The position numbers were made by a program, and so were the translations under genes. This document shows positions 1-5,938 of a stretch of DNA of 9,047 bases, piece by piece. The stretch comes from an uncultured Coriobacteriaceae bacterium. Lineage in GTDB: Bacteria; Actinomycetota; Coriobacteriia; Coriobacteriales; Atopobiaceae. A model generated the notes under the pieces. The model saw nothing but the letters and a program-made list of their open reading frames with translations, was not told the DNA's origin and made no database searches. Position 1 is the first letter of the stretch; the number at the start of each line of letters is the position of its first letter. The stretch is from assembly GCA_902766805.1 (NCBI GenBank), contig CACXFF010000319.1:1-9047 (forward strand), written 5' to 3'.

Positions 1-1083
1 ACGGTGGGCGGCCTGATCGTGGGCGCCTGGGGCATGCTGCCGCACGGCGAGCCCATAGAGCTCGAGGAAGTCATGGAGGAGGGCAAGCGTACGGGCACCT
101 ACGAGATGAAGGGCCTGGGCCAAAGCGTGGTCGGCTTCCTGCTGCCGCTGGCCTTCGGCGGGGCGGTCGGTCCGGAGGCGGGCCTCACGGGCATCGTCGC
201 CGGCGCCTGCTATTGGATCGGCGACACGCTCAAGGCCGCGGGCCTGCGCGTCAAGGGTCTGAGCGAGATCAGCATGGCGGCCACCATGTCGGCCGTCTTC
301 CGCACACCGTTGTTGGGCCTGGCCGTGGCCGAGGACGGGCTGCCGGGTGACACGCCCCGGCCGGTCGAGGTCACGTTCCGCCGCAAGGCCAAGTTCGTGC
401 TGTACACCGCGTCGGCCTTTGGCGCCGTGGCGGGCGTCATGGCGCTGAGCGCGCTCGTGGGCTCAGAGGCGGGCATGCCGCGCTTCGAGACGGTGACGGT
501 CGGCGCGCGCGAGGTCGCCTGGGCGCTGCCCTGCATGCTCGTGGGATTTGCGTTCGCGCTGGTCTACCATGCGGCCAACTATGCCTTTTCCCGGCTCGGC
601 AAGCTGCTCGAGCCGTATCGGCCCCTGCGCGGTGCCCTCTGCGGCCTGGTGTTGGGCCTGGTGGGCGTCGTGCTGCCGCTCGTCCTCTTCTCGGGCGAAG
701 AGCAGGCCTTCGAGGTGATGGAGGAATGGCAGGGCCTCGGCGCCACGCTGCTGCTCGTCACGGCGGCGGTCAAGCTCGCGGCCAACCCGCTGTGCATGAA
801 CCTGGGCTGGAAGGGCGGCAACGGCTTCCCCACGATCTTCTCGGGCATCTGCTGCGGCTACGGCCTGGCGCTGCTGACGGGCGCCGACCCGGTGTTCTGC
901 GTGACGGTGACCACGGCGGCGGTCGTCGGTGGCGTCATGCGCAACGTGGGCCTCGTGCTGGGCTTCCTGCTCCTGTGCTTCCCGTTGCGCAGCATCGTGT
1001 GGCTGGGTCTGTCGGCCGTCATCTGCTGCTACCTCCCGCTGCCCGCTCCCTTCGCCGCGCCCAAAGCCCCGGCCGAGGAGTAG
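1..1083 (+). CDS. ClC-family chloride channel/antiporter, C-terminal part (5' end outside window)
   Basis: The reading frame is open from the first base to the TAG at 1081-1083 (360 codons), so the gene starts upstream; the GTG at base 4 lies inside the open frame and has no visible ribosome site. The product is very hydrophobic, with roughly eight or nine membrane segments. ClC-like signatures are visible in order: a glutamate-containing GPEAGL at codons 57-62 after a Gly-rich helix (the position of the usual GREGP gating motif), SAVFRTPLLG at about codons 97-106 (like the family's AAVFRSPLxG), and GGNGFP at codons 272-277, matching the GxFxP anion-binding loop. The first family motif (GSGIP) would lie upstream and is not seen. 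ClC proteins move Cl- or other anions through the inner membrane as channels or H+-coupled exchangers; which applies here cannot be told. The family call is fairly secure, ion specificity is not. No cytoplasmic CBS domain follows; the protein ends in a short Ala/Pro-rich tail. Confidence 0.85.
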   Translation, partial: TVGGLIVGAWGMLPHGEPIELEEVMEEGKRTGTYEMKGLGQSVVGFLLPLAFGGAVGPEAGLTGIVAGACYWIGDTLKAAGLRVKGLSEISMAATMSAVFRTPLLGLAVAEDGLPGDTPRPVEVTFRRKAKFVLYTASAFGAVAGVMALSALVGSEAGMPRFETVTVGAREVAWALPCMLVGFAFALVYHAANYAFSRLGKLLEPYRPLRGALCGLVLGLVGVVLPLVLFSGEEQAFEVMEEWQGLGATLLLVTAAVKLAANPLCMNLGWKGGNGFPTIFSGICCGYGLALLTGADPVFCVTVTTAAVVGGVMRNVGLVLGFLLLCFPLRSIVWLGLSAVICCYLPLPAPFAAPKAPAEE

Positions 1084-1098
1084 CCTGACGTCTGCCGT

Positions 1099-1138
1099 GG
1101 TGCCTGGAAGACGTGGTCTTTTTGGTAACGCGCCGTGC
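1099..1138 (-). repeat. Degenerate copy of an intergenic palindromic repeat (element copy 1)
   Basis: Bases 1108-1127 are an exact 20-base reverse complement of 3101-3120 downstream of recQ. With small gaps the similarity extends to CCGTGC at 1133-1138, which matches GCACGG at 3086-3091. The left arm, 1099-1107, is diverged, so only a short core hairpin remains (AAGAC 1108-1112, loop GTG, GTCTT 1116-1120) followed by TTT. It lies 15 bp after the ClC stop codon, so it may act as a weak terminator for that gene. Strand is given relative to copy 2, set as + by its CAC loop. Confidence 0.7.
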
Positions 1139-1159
1139 CAAAGGACTCGCGTCGTCATC

Positions 1160-1188
1160 CTGTGAGCAGGTCGCGCGCGTGCGATAAT
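1160..1188 (+). promoter_or_regulatory. Candidate extended -10 promoter for recQ
   Basis: GATAAT at 1183-1188 is preceded by TGC at 1180-1182, giving an extended -10 element (TGnGATAAT). The hexamer 17 bp upstream, CTGTGA at 1160-1165, matches the -35 consensus poorly, as is common with extended -10 promoters. The start of transcription would be near 1195, giving a leader of about 64 bases before the recQ ATG. The 12 bases CGTGCGATAATG (1178-1189) recur exactly at 3998-4009 ahead of the his genes, which supports a functional promoter core. Confidence 0.55.
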
Positions 1189-1192
1189 GGCT

Positions 1193-1227
1193 CTTCCGCC
1201 CGGCGGCTCGCGAAGCCGCGGCGGAGG
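1193..1227 (+). other. GC-rich hairpin in the recQ leader
   Basis: GCGGCT (1203-1208) pairs with AGCCGC (1214-1219) around a 5-base loop, and TCCGC (1195-1199) pairs with GCGGA (1221-1225) below a small internal bulge, so almost the first thing transcribed from the candidate promoter would fold. It ends about 20 bases before the ribosome site. It has no T-run, so it is not an ordinary terminator. It may only protect the mRNA 5' end, or be a chance result of high GC. Confidence 0.35.
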
Positions 1228-1258
1228 CAGAAGAGGCGGCGAGCGATGGGGGAGAGCC

Positions 1259-3067
1259 ATGGACGAGGCGAGCGGGCAGCGGCGTTTGGTGACGGCGGGG
1301 GGCCATGCGCTGCCGACACGCCCGGAGCCACCCGTCACGCTCGACCACGCGCCCACGCTCAGCGACGCGCGTGACGTGCTGCGCAGCTGCTTTGGCTACG
1401 AGTCGTTCCGTCCCGGCCAAGAGGACGTCATCGGCGCCCTGCTCGAGGGTCGCGACGCGCTCGCGGTCATGCCCACCGGCGCGGGCAAGTCGGTGTGCTA
1501 CCAGGTGCCCGCGGCGCTCTGGGGCGCCCACGGCCTCACGTTGGTGGTGTCGCCCCTCATCTCGCTCATGCAGGACCAGGTGCAGGCCCTCAAACAGGTG
1601 GGCATCCGCGGCTCCTACCTCAACTCGACCCTCACGCCGGGCCAACAGCGCGTGGTGCTGCAACGTGCTCGCGAGGGCTGGTACGACCTCATGTACGTGG
1701 CGCCCGAACGCCTCGCCGACCCGTGGTTCCGCGCCTTCGCCGCGCAGGTGGAGCTGCCCCTGCTCGCGGTGGACGAGGCGCACTGCGTGAGCCAATGGGG
1801 CCAGGACTTCCGCCCTGCGTACCGTCAGATCCGTGACTTCGTCGAGTCGCTGCCCGCCCGCCCGCCGGTCGCCGCGCTCACGGCCACAGCCACCCGTCGC
1901 GTGCGTGACGACGTCGTGGAGCTGCTCGGCCTGCGCCAGCCCCAGCTCCAGGTCAACGGCTTCGACCGGCCCAACCTGCGCCTGTCCTCGTTCGAGATGC
2001 GCCCGCGCGACAAGAAGAAGTGGCTCGTGGCCTACGTGCGCGCCCACGTCCGTGAGGCGGGCATCGTGTACTGCCCCTCGCGCAAGCTCGTGGAGGAGCT
2101 GCGCGACCTGCTGCAGAAGGAGGGCTTCTCGGCCGTGGGCTACCACGCGGGCATGGGCGACGACGAGCGCGCCTGGGCGCAGGCGCAGTTCGTGAACGAC
2201 GACGCGCTCGTGATGGTGGCGACCAACGCCTTTGGCATGGGCATCGACAAGTCCAACGTGCGCTACGTCATCAACTGCGGGCTGCCGCTCTCGTTGGAGG
2301 AGTACTACCAGGAGGCGGGACGCGCGGGCCGCGACGGGGAACCTAGCGACTGCATCCTGTTGTGGAGCGCGGGCGACATGCGCACGGGCTACTACCTGCT
2401 CGAACACAGCCCGGCGGCCGAGGGCGCCTCGCCGGAGGACCAAGCGGCGCTCGACCGGAGCCGCCGCAGCCTCTTCGGCACGATGATCGGCTACGCGCGC
2501 AGCGAGACCTGCCTGCGCGGGCGCATCCTGAGCTATTTCGGCCAACGCAAGGCCGTCGACGACACATGCTCGGGCTGCTCGGTCTGCGAGCCGCGCGACC
2601 CTTGGGAGGGTTTGAAGGCGCCGCGCACCACGCGGCGTGGCGGTTCGACGGACGCCTACGCGAGCCGTCCTGTCGCCAATCCTTGGGACGAGTCAGCCGA
2701 CCTGTCTGCCTGGGACGCGGACGACGCGTGGCCATCGGACGGCTCGCAGGAGCGCAAGCGCCGCGCGCGCAGGGACGTGCACGGTGCCCGTGACGACGGG
2801 TCCGCGCAAGGGCTGCGGCGCGACTTCAGCGTGCCGTTGGCCGAGGGCGAGGAGCAGGAGCTCTTCGAGCGCCTCCGCGAGCTGCGCAAGGCCTTGGCCC
2901 GCGAGCAAGGCGTGGCGCCCTACGTGGTGTTCCACGACAGCACGCTGCGCGCCATGGTGCAGCTGCGGCCGCAGACCGAGGAGGAGTTCCTCGAGGTCCC
3001 CGGCGTGGGCAAGGCCAAGCTCGCGCGCTACGGCGAGGCGTTTTTGGCCGAGCTCGCGCAGGCATAA
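1259..3067 (+). CDS. recQ: RecQ-family ATP-dependent 3'-5' DNA helicase lacking the winged-helix domain
   Basis: RecQ helicases unwind forked, gapped and recombination intermediates in the cytoplasm. This protein of 602 aa (E. coli RecQ is 609) shows the SF2 core in order: Walker A PTGAGKS (72-78, Lys77), DEAH (172-175), ALTATAT, motif IV around GIVYCPSRK, motif V FGMGIDKSNV, and motif VI QEAGRAGRDG (351-360, arginines 355 and 358). The zinc cysteines are C418, C437, C440 and C443, in the family's Cx18Cx2Cx2C spacing. An HRDC domain occupies about 535-602. Between them, where RecQ normally has the RQC winged helix, residues 444-534 are low-complexity, with a Trp/Asp-rich stretch (474-492) followed by a basic run (499-505). 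The ATG at 1259 follows GGGGGAGAG (1248-1256); the in-frame ATG at 1187 overlaps the -10 box and is rejected. recQ looks monocistronic, bounded by repeat copies on both sides. Confidence 0.95.
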   Translation: MDEASGQRRLVTAGGHALPTRPEPPVTLDHAPTLSDARDVLRSCFGYESFRPGQEDVIGALLEGRDALAVMPTGAGKSVCYQVPAALWGAHGLTLVVSPLISLMQDQVQALKQVGIRGSYLNSTLTPGQQRVVLQRAREGWYDLMYVAPERLADPWFRAFAAQVELPLLAVDEAHCVSQWGQDFRPAYRQIRDFVESLPARPPVAALTATATRRVRDDVVELLGLRQPQLQVNGFDRPNLRLSSFEMRPRDKKKWLVAYVRAHVREAGIVYCPSRKLVEELRDLLQKEGFSAVGYHAGMGDDERAWAQAQFVNDDALVMVATNAFGMGIDKSNVRYVINCGLPLSLEEYYQEAGRAGRDGEPSDCILLWSAGDMRTGYYLLEHSPAAEGASPEDQAALDRSRRSLFGTMIGYARSETCLRGRILSYFGQRKAVDDTCSGCSVCEPRDPWEGLKAPRTTRRGGSTDAYASRPVANPWDESADLSAWDADDAWPSDGSQERKRRARRDVHGARDDGSAQGLRRDFSVPLAEGEEQELFERLRELRKALAREQGVAPYVVFHDSTLRAMVQLRPQTEEEFLEVPGVGKAKLARYGEAFLAELAQA

Positions 3068-3085
3068 GGGCTGCCTTCACGGTAC

Positions 3086-3131
3086 GCACGGACCCGTTGG
3101 TACCAAAAAGACCACGTCTTTTTGGTACCAA
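3086..3131 (+). repeat. Perfect 35-bp palindrome after recQ (element copy 2), possible bidirectional terminator
   Basis: Bases 3097-3112 and 3116-3131 are perfect 16-base inverted repeats separated by the 3-base loop CAC. The arms include the self-complementary GGTACC and an A5/T5 tract flanking GAC/GTC. In RNA this makes a strong 16-bp hairpin 29 bases after the recQ stop codon. Its T5 tract is inside the stem rather than after it, so it is not a textbook intrinsic terminator, although the inner AAAAAGAC/GTCTTTTT part could serve in both directions. The similarity to 1099-1138 (reverse complement) and the extension outside the palindrome (3086-3096) suggest a dispersed intergenic repeat rather than a gene-specific terminator. 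Confidence 0.8.
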
Positions 3132-3188
3132 GCCCCGCAAAAACGCTGATGCCAGCGCCGGTCCCTCGCCTTCGCCCGTCCCCTACGC

Positions 3189-3194
3189 TATACT
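3189..3194 (+). promoter_or_regulatory. Candidate -10 box for mntP
   Basis: TATACT at 3189-3194 differs from TATAAT at one base and lies 28 bases before the mntP start codon, with transcription expected to begin near 3201, just ahead of the ribosome site. No good -35 hexamer is seen 16-18 bp upstream. The leader would be only about 22 bases, too short for a manganese riboswitch. Confidence 0.45.
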
Positions 3195-3222
3195 GTGCGT
3201 CCTGTTACGGGAGGGGGCCACG

Positions 3223-3786
3223 GTGGGCATAGGGGAGATTCTGCTTTTGGGCTTGGCGTTGTCCGCCGACGCGTTTTCGGTGACGCTGTCCAACATGTTC
3301 GTCTATCACCGCACGTCGCGTGCGCGTCTGATGCTCATGCCGCTCATGTTTGGCCTGTTCCAGGGCCTGTTGCCGCTGCTGGGTTACTTCCTGGGCGGCG
3401 TGGCGGGCGCGTTCATCGAGCAGTACGCGGGCATCATCACGCTGGTCGTCCTCGGCGTGATCGGCGGCAACATGGTGCGCGAGGGCGTGGAGTCCCTGCG
3501 CCATCCCGAGCAGGCTCAGGCCACCGACAAGCAGCTGACCTTTGGCATCGTGTTCGCCCAGGCCATCGCCACCGCCATCGACGCCTTCGCCGTGGGCGTG
3601 TCGCTGCGTGCCGAAGGGGCGCCCATCCTCTTCGCCTCGGCCGTGATCGCGCTCACGACCTTCGCCTGCTGTGTCGTGGCCCTGCTGATCGGCCGCAAGG
3701 CCGGCGAACTGTTGGGCGACAAAGCCGAGATCGTGGGCGGTGTCGTGCTCATCGGCATTGGCGTGAAGGCGTTCCTCGGCCTCTAG
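3223..3786 (+). CDS. mntP: MntP-type manganese efflux pump
   Basis: MntP (YebN) exports Mn2+ across the inner membrane and protects against manganese excess. The 187-aa product matches the family's usual length (E. coli 188) and its layout of about six membrane helices in two related halves. The first half carries LALSADAFSVTLSN, with Asp16 at the expected position of the functionally important acidic residue; the second half carries AIDAFAVGVSL with Asp120. GGNMVREG lies between them. The start is the GTG at 3223, preceded at 8 bases by GGAGG (3210-3214). Upstream in-frame codons reach a TTG at 3097 but pass through the palindrome and encode no family sequence, so they are rejected. The gene has its own -10 box and appears single. 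No manganese-responsive operator or riboswitch could be recognised. The family call is secure; substrate is inferred from the family. Confidence 0.93.
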   Translation: MGIGEILLLGLALSADAFSVTLSNMFVYHRTSRARLMLMPLMFGLFQGLLPLLGYFLGGVAGAFIEQYAGIITLVVLGVIGGNMVREGVESLRHPEQAQATDKQLTFGIVFAQAIATAIDAFAVGVSLRAEGAPILFASAVIALTTFACCVVALLIGRKAGELLGDKAEIVGGVVLIGIGVKAFLGL

Positions 3787-3825
3787 GCGCGACGTCCCAG
3801 GGCCGGCGTGGCCAAGGGGTTCGCT

Positions 3826-3895
3826 GCCAACCGCCAACCGCCAACTGCCAACGGCCAACGGCCAACTGCCAACGGCCAACTGCCAACGGCCAATC
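3826..3895. repeat. Tandem heptanucleotide repeat, 10 units of GCCAACN
   Basis: Nine consecutive 7-base units read GCCAAC plus one variable base (C, C, T, G, G, T, G, T, G), and a tenth reads GCCAATC. The T and G forms often alternate, giving a partial 14-base higher-order period. One more isolated GCCAACC occurs at 3921-3927. The period of seven cycles through all three reading frames and there is no coding function. It lies 40 bp after mntP and about 170 bp before the first his promoter candidate. Short tandem arrays of this kind change copy number by slipped-strand replication; whether this one has a role is unknown. Confidence 0.95.
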
Positions 3896-3979
3896 GACGC
3901 CTTCGGCTCACAAGGCAAGCGCCAACCAGCGCCAGCTCCGCCGCCACGCCCGCGCTTCTTTTCCAGCGCGCTACGCTTG

Positions 3980-4008
3980 CCGACCGCAGCTTGGCCACGT
4001 GCGATAAT
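3980..4008 (+). promoter_or_regulatory. Candidate extended -10 promoter upstream of hisZ-hisG
   Basis: GATAAT at 4003-4008 with TGC at 4000-4002 gives an extended -10. CCGACC at 3980-3985, 17 bp upstream, is a weak -35. The core CGTGCGATAATG (3998-4009) is identical to the recQ promoter candidate. Transcription from here would give a leader of about 145 bases before the his start codon. Confidence 0.5.
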
Positions 4009-4051
4009 GAACAGCCATGCCCGCGGTCTTTGTGCGCCTTGCACGCGCTCG

Positions 4052-4080
4052 GGGACAGAGGCGCTTTAGCGTGCTAAAGT
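4052..4080 (+). promoter_or_regulatory. Second candidate his promoter with an overlapping operator-like inverted repeat
   Basis: GGGACA (4052-4057) and TAAAGT (4075-4080), 17 bp apart, each match four of six consensus bases. CTTTAGC (4064-4070) and GCTAAAG (4073-4079) form a 7-bp inverted repeat with a 2-base centre that covers the spacer and most of this -10. The AT-rich arms stand out in a GC-rich region and sit where a repressor would block initiation, or act as a roadblock to the promoter at 4003. Seven-bp arms can occur by chance in 9 kb, so the operator reading is tentative, and no regulator is named. Confidence 0.35.
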
Positions 4081-4161
4081 ACCCCTTCAGTCTACGACGG
4101 CGTGCGGCGGGACGAGCGAACGTGCTCCCAGCCCGAGGGCACAGCCAAACGAGGAGGATCC

Positions 4162-5892
4162 GTGACCAATCTCACCCCCCGAGGATTCCGAGACATCCTG
4201 CCGGCCGAAGCCGCCGAGCGCGAACGCATCACCGCGCAGGTCAACGGGCTTTTTGCCCAGGCGGGCTACCTGCCCGTGGAGACGCCGTTGCTCGAGGACC
4301 GCGCCACGCTCGAACGCGGCGGCCGCATCCAAGACGCCCCCTTCCAGCTCATCGACGCGGACGACTCGCTGCTCATGCTGCGCTCCGACCTCACCCAGCC
4401 CATCGCGCGCCTGGTGGTGGGCCGCCTGTTGAGCGACAGTAGCGCTGGCCTCACCCGCGAGCCCGCGGCGGACGCCAGCCCGTTGGCGCCCATCCGCCTG
4501 CGCTACGTGGCGCCGGTGGTGCGCGAGGAGGAGTCGCTGCGCGGCCGCGAGCGCCAATTCACGCAGATTGGCGTGGAGCTCGTGCGGGAGCGCACGCGCA
4601 GCCACGCGGCCGAGGCCGAGGTCGTTTCGCTGCTCGCGGCCGCCCTCGAGCGCGTGGGACTCAGCGACGCGTGCGTGGTGGCGGGCTCGGTCAAGCCGCT
4701 CTCGGCGCTGCTGGAGGCCTGTTCGCCGAGCCCCGCCTTCACCCGTGACGTGCTGGCCTGCGTTCACGCGTCGGACTTCGTGGACCTGGACGCCGTGGTC
4801 ATGGCCGCGCTGCGCGCCGGCAGCATCACCGAGCCTGCGGCAGAGGCGCTGCGCCGCCTGCCGCGCCTGCACGGTGGCTCGGAGCTGCTCGCGGAGCTCG
4901 ACGGGCTGCTCGCGGCCGCAGGCGTGGACGAACGCGAGCGCGGCGTGGTGGAGCTGCGGCGCCTCATGCAGTCGGTGGACGCCGAGGCGCGCCTGTCCCT
5001 GGACTTCTCCATCATCAGCTCCTTCGACTACTACACCGGCGTGGTGTTCAAGGCCTACGTCCCCGGCATGCCCTGGCCCGTCGCCTCGGGCGGCCGCTAT
5101 GACTCGGTCTATGCCAACCTCGGGCGCCCTGGGCTCTCTGCCTGCGGGTTTGCCTGCTCGCTGGACAACCTGGTGGCGGCCTGCGCCCAGCAGGCACCCG
5201 GCGGGACCACGCGACCCCTGCGCATCGCGGTGCCCAAGGGGTCGCTCTTCAAGCCTGCCCTGGCCGCTCTCGCTGCCGCCGGCTGTCCCACCGAGGAGCT
5301 CGCCAACCCAGGCCGCAAGCTCATCCTGGATGCCGACACGCCCTTTGGCCCCGTACAGTACGTGATCGTGCGCGCGACGGACGCCCCGGCCTTCGTGGCG
5401 TTCGGCGGCGCTGACCTGGGCCTGTGCGGCCGCGACTCGCTGGTGGAGGCCGGCCTGGACCTCGTGCAGCTCTGGGACCTGGGCTTTGGCGGCTGCCGCT
5501 TCGTCGTGGCCGAGCCAGCCGGGGCCCACGAGGCCACCGAGGCCGCCATCGCCCGGCGCGGCACCGTGCGCGTGGCCAGCAAGTACCCGCGCATCACGCA
5601 GGACTACTACGCGCGCGTCGGTCAGCAGGTGGACGTGGTGGCGCTGCACGGCAACATCGAGCTGGGCCCCATCATCGGCCTGGCCGACCGCATCGTGGAC
5701 ATCACCGCCACCGGCACCACCTTGGCCGAGAACGACCTCGTGATCGTGGACGAGGTCATGGAATGCACGGCGCGTCTCTTCGCGAGTCCCACGAGCTACC
5801 GCCAGGACGCCCGCGTGCGCGCGCTTGCCCAGGCCCTGGGCGAGCGGGTCGCCGTGTCTGCGGCCGAGACCTGCGGCGGCCCTTTGAGCTGA
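4162..5892 (+). CDS. hisZ-hisG: HisZ-HisG fusion: ATP phosphoribosyltransferase regulatory plus catalytic subunits in one chain
   Basis: ATP phosphoribosyltransferase joins ATP and PRPP to make phosphoribosyl-ATP, the first committed and feedback-inhibited step of histidine synthesis. Residues 1-340 of this 576-aa protein are HisZ, a histidyl-tRNA-synthetase-like regulatory domain: TPRGFRDILP near the N-terminus, RSDLTQPIAR (74-83), RGRERQFTQIG (127-137), DYYTG (289-293) and GGRYD (310-314). The anticodon-binding domain of a true HisRS is absent. After a short linker (about 343-352), residues 353-576 are a short-form HisG: LRIAVPKGSLF, FGGADLGLCGRDSL, SKYPRITQDYY, and the PRPP-binding loop DITATGTTL (513-521). 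No stop, frameshift or internal ribosome site separates them. The GTG at 4162 follows GAGGAGG (4151-4157); an upstream in-frame GTG at 4102 lacks a ribosome site and family similarity. In most bacteria using this form, HisZ and HisG are separate. First gene of the his cluster, 46 bp before hisD. Confidence 0.93.
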   Translation: MTNLTPRGFRDILPAEAAERERITAQVNGLFAQAGYLPVETPLLEDRATLERGGRIQDAPFQLIDADDSLLMLRSDLTQPIARLVVGRLLSDSSAGLTREPAADASPLAPIRLRYVAPVVREEESLRGRERQFTQIGVELVRERTRSHAAEAEVVSLLAAALERVGLSDACVVAGSVKPLSALLEACSPSPAFTRDVLACVHASDFVDLDAVVMAALRAGSITEPAAEALRRLPRLHGGSELLAELDGLLAAAGVDERERGVVELRRLMQSVDAEARLSLDFSIISSFDYYTGVVFKAYVPGMPWPVASGGRYDSVYANLGRPGLSACGFACSLDNLVAACAQQAPGGTTRPLRIAVPKGSLFKPALAALAAAGCPTEELANPGRKLILDADTPFGPVQYVIVRATDAPAFVAFGGADLGLCGRDSLVEAGLDLVQLWDLGFGGCRFVVAEPAGAHEATEAAIARRGTVRVASKYPRITQDYYARVGQQVDVVALHGNIELGPIIGLADRIVDITATGTTLAENDLVIVDEVMECTARLFASPTSYRQDARVRALAQALGERVAVSAAETCGGPLS

Positions 5893-5938
5893 CGCACCCA
5901 TTCCAGACGCGCGGACGCCCGCGCAGGAGGAGACACCC

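Larger units (their letters stand above)
3787..4161. other. 375-bp intergenic region between mntP and the his operon
   Basis: No convincing gene is present on either strand. The region holds a tandem heptanucleotide array (3826-3895), a weak 5-bp hairpin (GCCTT 3899-3903 with AAGGC 3912-3916) without a T-run, an extended -10 promoter candidate (4003-4008), an inverted repeat (4064-4079) over a second promoter candidate, and the his ribosome site (4151-4157). No clear rho-independent terminator for mntP was found. A further small hairpin, GTGCTC (4122-4127) with GGGCAC (4137-4142), lies just before the ribosome site. Confidence 0.7.

Noticed and set aside
1187..1258. Longer recQ with ATG at 1187
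   Set aside because: That ATG overlaps the -10 box, lacks a ribosome site, and the added 24 residues are Gly/Arg-rich sequence encoded by the leader hairpin.
1099..3131. recQ as the cargo of a transposon bounded by inverted repeats
   Set aside because: No transposase, no target-site duplication visible, and recQ has the same base composition as its neighbours. Two copies of a dispersed repeat explain the arrangement more simply.
3097..3222. Longer mntP with TTG at 3097
   Set aside because: The extension runs through the palindrome and the -10 box. The GTG at 3223 has a good GGAGG and gives Asp16 and the usual length.
3195..3222. Manganese (yybP-ykoY) riboswitch in the mntP leader
   Set aside because: The leader predicted from the -10 box is about 22 bases, far too short for that structure, and no such fold was recognised upstream.
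3826..3895. CRISPR array
   Set aside because: The units are 7 bases long and directly adjacent, with no spacers and no cas genes nearby.
4007..4069. Possible 20-codon his leader peptide from the ATG at 4007
   Set aside because: It overlaps the -10 box, has no ribosome site and contains only one histidine codon, so it does not look like an attenuator peptide. No T-box features were seen either.
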